A stretch of 64,000 nt of DNA from Phycomyces blakesleeanus NRRL 1555(-) (Eukaryota > Mucoromycota > Mucoromycetes > Mucorales > Phycomycetaceae), in assembly GCF_001638985.1 (NCBI RefSeq), contig NW_017265145.1, positions 372,001 to 436,000 of the forward strand. Direction: 5' to 3'. The first letter of the stretch is position 1. Every line of letters begins with the position of its first letter. The notes under the pieces were generated by a model. The model made no database searches, had not been told where the DNA came from, and saw only the letters and a list, made by a program, of their open reading frames with translations. The position numbers and the translations under genes were made by a program. Below are positions 36,131-47,732 of the stretch, piece after piece.

Positions 36131-36500
36131 TAATTAGCTAGCTTTCTTCCATTGCCACTAGGATTGAGAAGAGAAGCATTTTTTATGGAGAGTATGTGCC
36201 ATACAATGAGAGGTCTAGAAAAACTCGCAATAAAAGGTTCTCACTTAATGACAGAGACGGGATTATATGCAAATATTGTTCAAGATTGCCAATCATATTC
36301 ATTTAAAAAAAGAACAAATAAAATTCAATTTCGGGCAAAGTGCATCTGTCTACCACTACAGTACACACTTTCTGAAATTCAACCAGAATAACTAGTGTAA
36401 CGCTATTTTTTGGTCAAGTCACTGCACCCAAGAAACCCTGAAAGGATCGCGTTTATATCCTTCTTCTTCTTTCCTGTTCCTCTTTGCAAATAATATTACT

Positions 36501-37004
36501 ATGACCAAAGTTGTTCATATCGGTAAATATTATTGAATGAAAAATTCTTTCTTTAAATTCTAATATGTATCGTTTCTTGTGTTTTTGTAGTTATTGTAAA
36601 ATTCAAGCCTGAAGTAACTGAAGAGGTTAAACAGCAAGCGATTCGTGATGTAATTGCTTTGAAGGAAGTCATTCCCGAGATCATCAATTGTTCTGCTGGA
36701 ACCACCTACACTGATCGTAGCAAAGGTTATGAGCACGGTAAGACATTATTTAGGATGAGAAAACATGACTTTGGTACTTATTCACCATTATTTTATATAT
36801 ATTTATTTTAGGCTGGGTTGTTGAACTGGAAAAGGAAGAGGTAATATAAGAGAGATTTAAAGATATAGAAAATATACAGCAATAACTAACTCATGAATGA
36901 AATAGCACTTGCCTCTGTACGCCGAGCATCCCAGTCATTTAGACTTTGTTAAACAATACAAGCCCTTGTTCGCTGATTTAATTGCTTTGGATTATGTTTA
37001 TTAA
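36501..37004 (+). CDS. Stress-responsive A/B-barrel (Dabb) domain protein
   Basis: Four exons, 36501-36522, 36591-36737, 36812-36840 and 36906-37004, giving 98 residues, the full length of a single Dabb domain. It starts MTKVVHIVIVKFKPEV, where VIVKFKPE is the first barrel strand. The middle reads ALKEVIPEIINCSAGTTYTD, and the end HPSHLDFVKQYKPLFADLIALDYVY matches the conserved H..H.....Y.P...D...D..Y pattern. Members are small dimeric ferredoxin-like barrels. Some are stress-induced, and some are ligand-binding or act in polyketide cyclisation; the exact role here cannot be told. Third exon size (29 nt) is unusually small, but its splice sites and frame are clean. Confidence 0.9.
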
Positions 37005-39100
37005 AACATAAATAAAGATTAATAATAATGTTCAAAAACAAGTGTTTAAGCTTGAGATTGAGACAGACTGGATTTTTTGAGACCAATGAGAATTAGTTTT
37101 TAGACAAATAACGACTATTTTGTAGAACATTTACTTGTTAAAATATAAATTCTTTCGGAAGGAAAACATGTTCGAGACGGAAGATGCGTATAAAATATTA
37201 CCAACGTTATTTAGTTATGAGAAGATCTTTAAGGCGACTACGGCCACTGATAACCTCTTGAAATCTCAAAAAAAAATTCAAAGCATTGACATCGCTTTGC
37301 CATATATTTTCGAAGTCTTTGCAAGAAAAAACACTATTTAACTCGAGTAAAATTCAGTAAAAATTATTTTATTACATTAATTACAAGTCTTTATTTTGGA
37401 CATTATTAGATCCAGTCATATAATAAAATCAGTTTGACTTCTTGTACCTTGGACTTCTGAAATTTATCAAAATAAACAAATAAAATATTGCCATATATTG
37501 GCCCCTGTTTAAGCTATTCCCAAATTATTCCCGTGTCATCTGCTTGTAGACAGCAGGGCTTGCTAGAGTTTTTGCCAAAAACCCCATTTCCAAAAGATGT
37601 TATACATAGATTGTCTTTATCCTAGTGGTTTTTCTTTTCACTTTTTAATATTTGTTGACTCTTCTAACATAAGCAGCAAATGAATATGGTACTTACCTCA
37701 ATTTTCTGCTACAACTAATGTTGTATCGCTTGGAACTGTTTGTTTCTTTTTGTCTTTAGGCTGATGTGCTTTCTTTTTCTTTCTTTTTTTCTCTGACCCT
37801 TCTTCGTTTTTTCTTTTGCTTAAACTTATTATATTATCTTACCACTATTGATCAATATGTTTTCCATTTCTTGTTTGGCTCTTTGTGTGCTTTAGTATAC
37901 ATAAGAAAGTTTATATGCTGTTGAAAAACTATTAAACTCCAAGATGCTATAAAAAAATCTCAAAAGTTAACAAATATACTGGAGATATCTTGAGAGATTC
38001 ACACTTTTTGCCGTCGGCACATCTAATAGAGCTGTACTTACTAAGGAAAATTTATCCGTAAACCATGAACTCATTTACCGTATAAACCGAAGTCGTTCAA
38101 TATTTGTTCTTCTTGGAAAGTCATTTATTAAGGCTCGGCCTCTACTTTATTCCGTAATATTCAAGACAGCTTATATTAAACTCGTCTGAAAAGATATCAG
38201 TATCTTAGCCCTCCAAGTTAAAGTTAATATACCTTCTTAATGGTAGTGCGCGTTGCTTTCAGACTAAAATATTTGCTATATCTTCAAACTCTAGCCTTCC
38301 TTGTAAGTAAACATTGATTTTTCTTTTAAAAAAAAGGGAGGAGGGTAGGCTTTTGGAGCCAAAATAACACTATGTCGCTGTATTTTTACCTTTGTACTCT
38401 CTTGGTAAGAATTAATTATTTGGTAATAAAGTTCCGGATAAGCTTTTTATTGATATACGAAGACCAGGTATTTACACTTAAAGTGAACTTCCGGTTGTGT
38501 AGGTGCTCTTTGATAGTAGTATAATAAACACTTATAATTTCTGCTACTTTTGCTTCAGATTTCTATTTTCTAAAATAGGTATTAACAGAAAATATTTGTT
38601 TTTATGTGAAATTGAAGATACTTTGATTTTAAGTACAGAGAATAATAAATTAAAGCGTTGAAGCTGTTTATAGCATGTCCTTTTCTTTTATATTACCAAT
38701 AGCCCTCTGGATTAATTATATATTACTCTATGTTTCGTCCTCATGGAGAGTTTACTTGCTACATACCTGAACAGTATATATATATATATATATATTATAA
38801 CAGCACGATATCATAAACATAGCAACTGGTAAAATCAAACCTTTACTGCCGTTTGTTTAATTTCTCTTATTATTTTTATATGCTATTAAAAAGAAATCTC
38901 TTTACGCAAAAATAATTAATCGAAAATAATGCATATTATGCATTTTTAAGTTAGAGATGCGGTAACTACCATGTTTAACTGTGTTAAATTTCTATATTTG
39001 CAAGGAGTAACCATGTTTAACTAACTCCCATATAGTCAGTACATTGCCTTCACGGTCACAAACACTTTCTCTTTACTCTTTTTTCTTTTTATTATTATCA

Positions 39101-39131
<31 letters not shown>

Positions 39132-39138
39132 TTATTAA
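37005..39138. other. 2.1-kb intergenic region without a supported gene
   Basis: Very A+T-rich DNA. A 68-codon frame at 37135-37341 and scattered short frames have no recognisable motif or splice partners. TA microsatellites lie at 38775-38797 and 39102-39131; the latter directly precedes the ARM-BTB start and may act as its TATA region. Degenerate transposon remains are possible but not shown. Confidence 0.5.
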
Positions 39139-42100
39139 ATGGAAGATAATCCAACCATAAACCTCTCATCAATCTATAAAGACATTCGTTCTACCGATCC
39201 TGTCATCAGATTAGCAATCCAGACCAAAATACGAGATCTCCCTCTAATACAACTCGACAATCTTCTTCGACAATGGATCGGTCATGCACTTCGTCAAACA
39301 CAGAGATGGCCAATACATCGCCTACTTCGCTGCATCGATATAATTATTCAAAGCATTGATCAAAATGAGAAACATGTTCTTCGCCTGCCTTCTCTTCACA
39401 AAAGTATCCAACAAGTTCTTGTGGTGACACACACATCTCCAAGCGACGTGACTGCTCAGGCTTTCTTACCTTGCTTCACCAAGCTATTCGAGAGGTTTTC
39501 TAGGTTATTGCCACGCAAAGAATGTCAGAGTGCCGTTGGAAACCTTATTAAATGGTGTATGGAATCTGAAAAATCTATCCGTCTTATTTGTCTTCGAGGT
39601 CTATTAAAACCGTGTTTCCAAAAGACTCTTGTACAATGTGATGCATACTGGTTATTAACTCAGCAACTTCACACTATCCAAACGGAACGTGACGAACTTA
39701 CTTTAGTATCTCGTCTACTAGAGCAATTAATAAAGTATGGAAGAGATGCTCCTATCGGTAAACACGCCCACACCCAACTAGTAAATTTCTCGAACGCTGC
39801 ACACTTTCATATCCTTGTTGGTGTTTGGGAAAATGTCTCCAAAACCTACCAAGAACAACCACTAGACATTCGACCAATTCACTCTTTGACAACAATAGTC
39901 AATATATGTTGTCATGTATCTGAAAAGGCAGTAGAGCGAATTTCTGAACGGAAAAGTATAGAAAAATGGCAACCTCTAATGTATCAGGCGATGCGAGACT
40001 TTTTGATTCAATCTAGCGCACTTAAGCAGTCTCTCTACGGGCAGATGTCAGAGGCAGAGCAATCGAAAGAAACACCATGGCCAAAGCCAGAACCTTCGTC
40101 AAAGTATAAAAACGAAACCGATATTTCTGCATCTCTCTTGAGCCGTATTCTCCAATGCAATTCCAGAGTATTTCCCGCCTCTCAGAAAATAAAAACTCCA
40201 CTAGCCATTAATCAATGTGTTTTAGCAATCATTCAATGCTTAACAGTTTATATATCATGGCCGATCACCCCCGAAGATATTTCTCAAGTTGGTCAAGAAA
40301 ACTGGACGACCAATTTGTACATTGATGCAGAAACACGGGCATTCTGTTGTGTGGACGCTGGTCTTCTACTACTATATGAACCGTTGTTTGTAATACTTCT
40401 TGATGGCTTAATACAAATAGTACCACATATTCCTACACACCAAGTAGCCCAGATATCTCGATCGATAGCAGTCTGCATACAAGCTATATGGACCAGCTTA
40501 TTACGAAGTAATAGGGAATCCCCCCAGATTAGCAGTCGATTGGAGAAATTGACTATATTCTTACTTCATTATAATAATGCCATTGATCAATTTGCGAATG
40601 CATCTTCTTCTCTCCAGCCTCTTATCTGGCGACCAACCCTGGATCAAGCCAAACAGTGTCTTATGGCCATGACCTCTCAGAAACCAACAGAATGGGCTCC
40701 CAACGTGATAGACAAAGCCAAAAGAGCCCTTATATCTCTAGAGAAAGCAACTCATCATGCTCGCGCTTGCGAAAGGCTAGTAAGTGAAGATGCTTTATCA
40801 CTTGTATCACCCGAATTGGTTCCAGATGAGTCCAGAACAGGAGCATCTACCGACAGTCTGACGATATACGCACTTCTTGTACGCTTCATATCATCTCTCG
40901 TGAATAAAACAGCATACGTACGAATACGACTAAGGGAAGAGCAGACATTGATGCCGATGATATTTCATTTATTGACCATTGGCGTACAAGAAAGAGAAAA
41001 ATCAATATCACAAAGGAAAGAATGGAATCGTTTGTTGTTCTGGTCTATTGATGTGATTCGCGCCTTTAAGTTCGATCATGTTTCATTGCGTGCGTGGATA
41101 ACTTGGACCGATCAAAAATTAGCCAAGATGAATATTTCTACAGCCACAGCTACTTATAAGCCCTCGCTCTGCACAATTTTAAAGCTCATCTTAACGCCCT
41201 TTCAACAAACCAGCATATACCCCTCAATGGATATTTGGAGTAGTGATGAAGAAGTTATAATAACTGCTATATTCCTTATGGACCAACTGATAGTGTTACC
41301 TGATTTTGGAAAACAAATCATGGAGACACCTGGATTTCTGGAATGTCTCTCTAAACTTTTAATCACCGTCTGTTGTCCCGTTACCGGGAGATCAAGAAGA
41401 ATGGCTATAGACGAAATAGTTAATCCAGATCTCATGGAGTATAAAAGTAGCGAATACACAACAGAACTACCCAAATCTATCGACAGGCATGGTATTAGTT
41501 CGCCATACATACAGGTTCTCCAAAAAACTATTACTCGACTACTGACTACCAAGGAGAACATCATGGTTATTTTGAATCAATATCTTCTCACATCCTTCTT
41601 TAATCCTATGCTTCGGACCATGTCAACCCAAGGAACTTACTGGCAAGATTTCTTCAGTGAACAGATTTACGAGAGGATTTACGACGACCTGCAACGCATA
41701 TTTCTGTTTACGGCAGACGATAATAATGCTATTATCCTTCATGAATCCACTGCAATTGCCATTTCATACGCATGTATGGACCCTAGTCATTGGGGACTTT
41801 TATCAGAAGAGCATTCAGGGGGTATCTTGTACACGAACTCTGTGCTAGGAGTAATCTGTCATATGTTAGTCTATGATCTTGAGCATACTCAAACAGACTA
41901 TGCTATGGAAAGATATATTATTGGGAGAAAGGTGGCCGCGGCTCAAGTACTGGAAACTATGGGGACTAAGGCAGCTCAATTTTGGTATAGATCTCCTTTT
42001 CAATGGCCCGGAAAACGAGATATTGAAACAAATACAACATCTACTCCGGTACTATTCATCACGGATGATAGCGATGAATTAGTCGAGTCAACCTCAGATG

Positions 42101-42669
42101 TGCTTATACCCCAGTCATCATCATTTACAGCACTTTTAAGTAACATATACAGCGAATCGACCGTAAAGCCAATTCGTCTCCATGATGTATCCTGTTCAGG
42201 GCTCCGCTTACTCTTTAGTCTTCTCAGCCGACTTAAAACACGTCCTACTCTATCAGACGCGGCCCTCTTACCACAATCAATATCATGGCCTGACGTTATA
42301 GAATTACTTAAACTAGCAGATCGGTTTGGATGTTATGATGCTCTTTATGTGTGTGAGCAATGGATATTAGACCAAGTAAAACACAGAGTCGTTACCAATG
42401 AATGTCTTGAGGGTTGTGTAATGCTTTTCAGAGCATGCCGGGATCCAACTGCTAATGATGGAGGCATAACATCAAATGTGTGGCCGTTTCAACAAGTGGT
42501 CCAAATATGTGTCCAAGGTCTTATATCTCACTGTGTACGCATGGTATCTCTCAAGAGTTTTAAATCGATGGTTGAAGACAATGATTCCGATGAACTAAGT
42601 GCATTCTGTGATTCCATTGTAATCACCTTGAAATTTGGAGTCATTCCCAGAGATGATACTGTTAAATAG
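39139..42669 (+). CDS. Large ARM-type helical-repeat protein with C-terminal BTB
   Basis: A single uninterrupted frame of 1176 residues, notable here because almost every other long gene has many introns. Residues 1 to about 960 are mostly leucine-rich amphipathic helices in tandem, of the ARM/HEAT type (for example LDNLLRQWIGHAL, IHSLTTIVNICCHV, LLRSNRESPQISSRL). About residues 970-1100 look like a BTB/POZ domain: VLFITDDSDELVEST, SSSFTALLSNIYSE, IRLHDVSCSGLRLLFSLL, and VIELLKLADRFGCYDALYVCEQWIL. The layout recalls animal ARMC5 (ARM repeats, then BTB), which acts as a CUL3 substrate receptor. That comparison rests on architecture, not on clear sequence identity. A role as a CUL3 adaptor is inference. 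A TA run lies immediately upstream. Confidence 0.75.
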   Translation: MEDNPTINLSSIYKDIRSTDPVIRLAIQTKIRDLPLIQLDNLLRQWIGHALRQTQRWPIHRLLRCIDIIIQSIDQNEKHVLRLPSLHKSIQQVLVVTHTSPSDVTAQAFLPCFTKLFERFSRLLPRKECQSAVGNLIKWCMESEKSIRLICLRGLLKPCFQKTLVQCDAYWLLTQQLHTIQTERDELTLVSRLLEQLIKYGRDAPIGKHAHTQLVNFSNAAHFHILVGVWENVSKTYQEQPLDIRPIHSLTTIVNICCHVSEKAVERISERKSIEKWQPLMYQAMRDFLIQSSALKQSLYGQMSEAEQSKETPWPKPEPSSKYKNETDISASLLSRILQCNSRVFPASQKIKTPLAINQCVLAIIQCLTVYISWPITPEDISQVGQENWTTNLYIDAETRAFCCVDAGLLLLYEPLFVILLDGLIQIVPHIPTHQVAQISRSIAVCIQAIWTSLLRSNRESPQISSRLEKLTIFLLHYNNAIDQFANASSSLQPLIWRPTLDQAKQCLMAMTSQKPTEWAPNVIDKAKRALISLEKATHHARACERLVSEDALSLVSPELVPDESRTGASTDSLTIYALLVRFISSLVNKTAYVRIRLREEQTLMPMIFHLLTIGVQEREKSISQRKEWNRLLFWSIDVIRAFKFDHVSLRAWITWTDQKLAKMNISTATATYKPSLCTILKLILTPFQQTSIYPSMDIWSSDEEVIITAIFLMDQLIVLPDFGKQIMETPGFLECLSKLLITVCCPVTGRSRRMAIDEIVNPDLMEYKSSEYTTELPKSIDRHGISSPYIQVLQKTITRLLTTKENIMVILNQYLLTSFFNPMLRTMSTQGTYWQDFFSEQIYERIYDDLQRIFLFTADDNNAIILHESTAIAISYACMDPSHWGLLSEEHSGGILYTNSVLGVICHMLVYDLEHTQTDYAMERYIIGRKVAAAQVLETMGTKAAQFWYRSPFQWPGKRDIETNTTSTPVLFITDDSDELVESTSDVLIPQSSSFTALLSNIYSESTVKPIRLHDVSCSGLRLLFSLLSRLKTRPTLSDAALLPQSISWPDVIELLKLADRFGCYDALYVCEQWILDQVKHRVVTNECLEGCVMLFRACRDPTANDGGITSNVWPFQQVVQICVQGLISHCVRMVSLKSFKSMVEDNDSDELSAFCDSIVITLKFGVIPRDDTVK

Positions 42670-42806
42670 CGTTTTTTTTTTTGTAAATTTTGATCGATAT
42701 TAAATGTAAAATATATGTATGTATGTATCTATATAATGGTGACTGCTGAGCATTTCATTTTGTATTGGTATCAACGAAAAGAAAAGATAGATTAGATCAG
42801 TTTAAG

Positions 42807-43954
42807 ATGCAAGGATTAGTAGATTATGATTCTGAATCAAGTGATGAATATTTACGCACACCAGCTTCTTTAAAACGCTCTAACTCGGAAGACACATCAC
42901 CTCGCAAGCGGTAATACTCGTATTAAAAAGCCAAATCTAGACTCTTCTAATACAAGCCATCCATAGGCAAGTTATGCCACCCTTGCCAGATTTTTTCAAA
43001 TCAGGTACTATTTCAGTGTAAACGAACTTTGATCTTGTATTTAATTTTACTTATAATAGTCAAAACAAAAATATCCAAGGAATCTTCAGCACAGCTAGAT
43101 GCTCCGTCTATAAAGCCTTTTAGAGAAGACAGCTGGGCAACACATGTGTTTATTAAAGGTACAATACTTTACGGGAGTACTCCATATTTGGTTGTTAATA
43201 TTATCATTGGTTGAAAAAGTTGATATTGGTAAAGAAATGCAAAACATACTTCGAGTTCTATTGGATCAGAACAAGGCAGACATTGAAGAGTCTGACAGAA
43301 TAATCTCTGTTCCTGATCAGGGGAAGCCACTCCATATTAGCTTGAGTCGCTGTGTAGTATTAAGAACACATCAGTTGCATACATTTGAATCAAGCATCAG
43401 AAAGCATTTAAAGGATGTACAAAAGTAAGAATTCATTTTGCAAAGATGTAGCATCCAATGAATTGGATAAATTAATTAAGTTCCATCAGATTTTTCATAT
43501 CTTTTGCCAATCTTTCAATATTAACAAACGATACTGGGAAAGCATCATTTCTAACAGCTGAAGTAGGAGCTGGGTACAATGAGGTAATTCTAAAGGGTGG
43601 CCTTTTTTTAACTCTTGCTCTTACACAGTTTTTTTTAGCTATTAAAATGTCTTTCGGCTGTAGACAAAATAGTTGAACGTTTCAAGCACCCTGTTTTTTA
43701 CCAGGCAGGTGTATAGATGTAGAGTATAGCTCTATATAACCGTAGAGTATATTTATTAATGTAATTTTATTATTTAGCCACCTCGATTTCATGCGAGTCT
43801 TGTACGCGCGAACACTTCTGATCTTTTACAAAAAGCATTAAAAGAAATCCCGGAAGACTTGGTTGAGGATTTGCGTCCAGTTAGCACCAGCGTCACGAAA
43901 ATTTATATCAATATGGGAAATAATATTGAAAAAGAGATCATTTTGAAAACTTGA
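42807..43954 (+). CDS. USB1: U6 snRNA phosphodiesterase Usb1 (Mpn1)
   Basis: About seven exons starting MQGLVDYDSESSDEYL. It is a 2H-family phosphoesterase that trims the 3' end of U6 snRNA and leaves a terminal phosphate. Both catalytic HxS motifs are visible: KPLHISLSRCVVLRTHQL (H-I-S) and PPRFHASLVRAN (H-A-S). The segments FREDSWATHVFIK, RFFISFANLSILTNDTGKAS and KIVERFKHPVFYQ align with the human protein. The last intron, after VFYQ, can be read as a GC-AG intron (donor at 43705, acceptor ending 43777), which gives a gapless match to the family. A GT reading (GTATAG, five bases further) keeps the frame but adds two residues. It stops at 43954 with EIILKT. It lies in a plus-strand series with the ARM-BTB and TatD genes. 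Confidence 0.9.
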
Positions 43955-44379
43955 TATTAACTATATACTTTTTCTTATATGAGACGTATGCTTTTACTAT
44001 ACATACGTAGAGACATAATAGGTCTCCTTGGATATATTCCCCCAAAACTAAAATAAAACATTTCTGTATTAAACACAGCGTCTTTCTTTAATAAAAAAAA
44101 GGAAATTCAAATTTCAATCGAATCCTTTTTTTTTTAAAGAAAAGGTTTATTTAGGGTGTGATAGCTTATTTGAAATTTTGTAAGATAGTGATAACGATGT
44201 AGTCTGTTTGATGTAAATTTCATTTCTAAATAGAAAGTACTAAACCAAAATGTAATAACTATGTGGGTTGGTAAATATTTTGACCAGAAAAGATCTTGTC
44301 TTTTCGTTGTGACTGTACCCGCAGAAGAATGGATTTAATCGAGTCCATACGCATATTACAGTCTCATTGAATCAAGATT
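43955..44379. other. Short intergenic region between USB1 and TatD
   Basis: A 425-bp A+T-rich spacer holding the USB1 3' flank (AATAAA-like signals near 44050-44095) and the TatD promoter. No exon is supported. Confidence 0.5.
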
Positions 44380-45803
44380 ATGCGATCCACCATGCGATTC
44401 ATTGGTAAGTAATAAACATAAATGTTTGTTGAAGATTTAAAACTAACTTACTGTGCTAATAATATGTTGAATTCTTAATATAAAAAGATATTGGAGCAAA
44501 TTTGACAGATCCCATGTTCAGAGGAATCTACCGTGGAAAACATGCTCATTCTGGTAAAACAGTTTTTGTTGATCAAAAAAAAAGTTGTTCGAGTAATCCT
44601 CTTTTTAACAAATAATTGTAATAGATGACTTTAAGCTAATTCTTCAACGCGCTCGGGATGCTGGTGTCCAGAAATTGATCATTACAGGTACAAATCTTGC
44701 CGAGTCAGAAGAAGCTGTTGAGGAAACAAATAAGGAGAGCCAAGGTAAACTGGTTACTATCTAGTGTTAATTTATTTCCATTCTAATGCGTGTGTCCTAG
44801 GCCCTGCTCTGTATTCAACTGTGGGATGCCACCCAACACGGTGTGAAGAATTTGATAGCTACCCATCTGGACCTGACGGCTATTATGCAGCACTTTTAAA
44901 ACTTGCTACTGACAAGAGAGAGAAGATTGTGGCCATTGGTGAATGTGGTTTGGGTAAGCTTGATTTAATTTGATATTTAGTGATTAATTTAGATTTATAG
45001 ATTACGATCGTCTTCAGTTCTGCCCCAAAGATATTCAAAAGCGCTATTTTGAAATACAATTTAACTTGGCCGAAAAGACGCGATTACCCATGTTTCTCCA
45101 CAACCGTAACACAAATGATGATTTTTATGATATCCTTTTTGCATTAAGTACATGTACACACTTAATTTATATCATGCTTAACGTTCGATAATACAAATGG
45201 TAAAAGCCAATCGCCACAAGTTCTCTCACGGTGTGGTACATTCGTTTACTGGCAGTCTGGAAGAGATGAAAAAACTGGTGGAACTTGACCTGTTTATTGG
45301 GATCAATGGCTGTTCTCTAAAAACACAAGAAAATCTTGACGTAGTCAAGGAGATTCCTGAGGATAAGCTTATGATTGAAACAGGTACGATGGATAATGGA
45401 AATAGAAGTGGCAGTACAGTATAATATAATAAATATCCCCTTTAAATTACTTTTTTCATTATAGATGCACCATGGTGTGATATTAGGTCTACCCATGCCT
45501 CTTTTAGCTATTTAAAACTTGTAGACAAGGCAGAGATGGATTTGTATGCTCCAGCCAGCAAAAAGAAAGAAAAGTTTGAGATGGGACTTGCGGTGAAGAA
45601 TCGTAATGAGCCTTGTGCAATCGGGTAACTATTGTATAATTGTTATTCTAGTTTGTTTATCAACTGAAATTCTAAATATGATTCAATTTGTCGATAGATT
45701 GGTGCTACACATTGTAGCCTCTGTACGCAAGACCGATCCGCATGAGCTGGCAGAGAAGATCTGGCATAACACATGCAGTGTATTTTTCCCAAATGAACTT
45801 TAA
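44380..45803 (+). CDS. TatD-family deoxyribonuclease (TATDN1-like)
   Basis: About nine exons starting [19 protein letters not shown], with the first intron after 44404. The protein follows animal TATDN1: [28 protein letters not shown] segment, [57 protein letters not shown], the metal-site Asp in [25 protein letters not shown], and C-terminal [11 protein letters not shown]. TatD enzymes are metal-dependent 3'-5' exonucleases and endonucleases linked to DNA repair and apoptotic DNA breakdown. The exon ending at 45129 and the one starting at 45195 are joined by a probable U12-type AT-AC intron, listed separately. All other introns examined are GT-AG. Confidence 0.92.
45130..45194 (+). other. 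Probable U12-type AT-AC intron in TatD gene
   Basis: A 65-nt intron. The donor ATATCCTTTT matches the minor-spliceosome AT-AC donor consensus (RTATCCTTT) at every position. TGCTTAAC at 45175-45182 matches the U12 branch-site consensus (TCCTTAAC) at all but one base and lies about 13 nt from the AC acceptor at 45193-45194, within the normal range. Removal joins DDFY to EMVKANRHK without a gap relative to animal TATDN1. A GT-AG alternative (donor at 45147, acceptor ending 45206) also keeps the frame but adds residues and fits the family less well. Confidence 0.75.
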
Positions 45804-46405
45804 CCCTAGCTATTTTGTTGAAAGAACAACAATATAATGTGTTGAATATTAATATATATATGCTCATAATGAGTTGATCCTACAGCAAAGATGGCAATCT
45901 AAGCAAGTACCTTATCTAGAAGACTGTAATACTAAGGAAATATAATTTCTTGTGATAAGTCAATATCAAATATACAGTGCAACCAAAATAATAATTACAT
46001 GAAGTACGCCATGACACCTTTCAAGGAGATCCCAATTAGCTAAGCGAAACACTATCTACTCTTGAATATAGTTTTGTGAGTAAAGATATATCACTCTTAT
46101 TTGATATTATCTTAAGCTACTAAAATAACAATAATAACACCCCCTTAATATTTATACCAGTTAGAGTGTATGTAAGCTACTTTTTTTTAAGAAAAAAGTA
46201 GATATTACAGTGAAAAAACTAAAGTTTCTTGTCAATGAAAACCAATGTCACATGTTTAAGTGTGGATTTAACCTGTTTTAATGTTCTCTTCAGCCTACTC
46301 GGTAAAGTACACAATTCCGTGAAGAAATTATTAGCTGGATACAGTAGATGTATACTAAATCATCATGAATGTCTTTCCGGAAAAAAAACATGAATTCTAC
46401 CAAGC

Positions 46406-46435
46406 AGTTATCCGCGCGAATTTGCGTGGATAACT
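46406..46435. repeat. 12-bp-arm palindrome AGTTATCC...GGATAACT
   Basis: The left arm AGTTATCCGCGC and right arm GCGTGGATAACT pair with a single mismatch around a GAATTT loop. It is GC-richer than its surroundings. The TTATCCGCG pattern recalls terminal repeats of pogo/Fot-like elements, so it may be two abutting ends or an excision relic. It could also be a protein-binding site. Confidence 0.5.
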
Positions 46436-47732
46436 ATTTTGCATAACTCAAATAGGCGCTACAAACATAGAGTATATCTAAACAGCGGTTTTGCTAAAAC
46501 GTCTTCCATTTTTTTTACTTGAGAAAAATTCACCGAGTACACTGAAGATCACCTTGAACATGAAACTACTGGGAAACTTAAAAAAGGTAAAAAATACAAA
46601 GACTTTTTGATTAGTTATTTCTGTTAAATATATGCACTCTTAGTTAGTGGAATAGAAGCTATCAAATGGCTCGTTAATAAAGTCGATAAAACGTAGACTT
46701 CGACTTGGGATTATTGGTGTATATAATTGTTGTATATAATTGTTGTATATCGAATAGAGCTTCCTTTTTCGATAGTCCTAAATTCTTTACTTTAGACTAA
46801 TTCAGTCGAATAATTGAAACCCTATCCTACAAATTCATCAGGGCCTATACAGTTCTTCATGTAGAATAATTCTTGCATAATAAATATAAAGCAATGTCTG
46901 ACTAACTCATATTAAAATATCTGCGTGAGGTACGAATCCGGTCTCTCTAAAGCTCGTTATACTTACTATATAGTGAAGTTAATTGTGGTAGCTGTATCAT
47001 GGTTCCAAGTCGATTAAATCATTCAAGTACCGATTAAAAAGTACTGCCAGTTTTGGCAGGAGAAATATCGACTCTGTGACAAGCTATATAATACGATAGT
47101 TGAGTGATTCCGAAGCGAAACTTGGTGCAAATAAAGGCTGGAAATGAGCCTTTAATAAGACAAGCTTTGGCCAGCAGAAAATCTAAAATTGAATTTTATA
47201 ATAACGAAGACTGGTCGAAGGCCAAGGAGAAATTAATTCATTGGAAAACGAAATGTGGGAGTATAATGCACTGTAAAAAAAACTTTCCTAAAATAGAAAA
47301 TTATATATGTAGTTAAAACTGAGCGTGTCTGAAAATAAAGCAGCTTTACCGGAAATTAAAATTGATTGTACAAAAATGAGTATGGCTTTGTCCGAAATAA
47401 AAATGAAGAATGCCCGAATTTTTTTTTGATAAGGTCCGAAAGCCAAATAAAGACACGGTACCAAAATAGGTGACATTCACTTGAAACATGTGACTTAAAC
47501 TTTCACTGCCAAGCGACTCTAGTTTTTTAGTAACACTGTACAATGAAACCATTTTCAACAATGTTAAGCAAAGAGGGTTTTTTTTGGTCATGCTGAGTGG
47601 TAGATACAAATAGATGGGAATTAGGTCTTTATAACCTTACCCATCTTGCTCCACGCGTAAGAAAACAATATATTCAAGTATTAAAGAGCATATAACGTAG
47701 ATAAAGAAAAGCTATACAAAGAATAAAAATAA

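Noticed and set aside
36152..36391. 79-codon plus-strand frame in the SMG9-Dabb spacer
   Set aside because: No motif, no splice partner, and located next to the inverted repeat; probably chance.
37135..37341. 68-codon plus-strand frame downstream of the Dabb gene
   Set aside because: Considered as a transposase remnant, but no diagnostic residues and no flanking repeats could be seen.
45973..45998. TACAGTGCAACC-type possible Tc1/mariner end
   Set aside because: No matching inverted end or transposase was found within the gap, so it is not listed as a mobile element.
46920..47000. tRNA-like look around GGTACGAATCC
   Set aside because: No B-box of the right form, no cloverleaf arms, and no acceptor stem pairing.
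47104..47316. 70-codon plus-strand frame
   Set aside because: Lys-rich, no recognisable domain, and surrounding frames are broken; not enough for a gene or transposon call.
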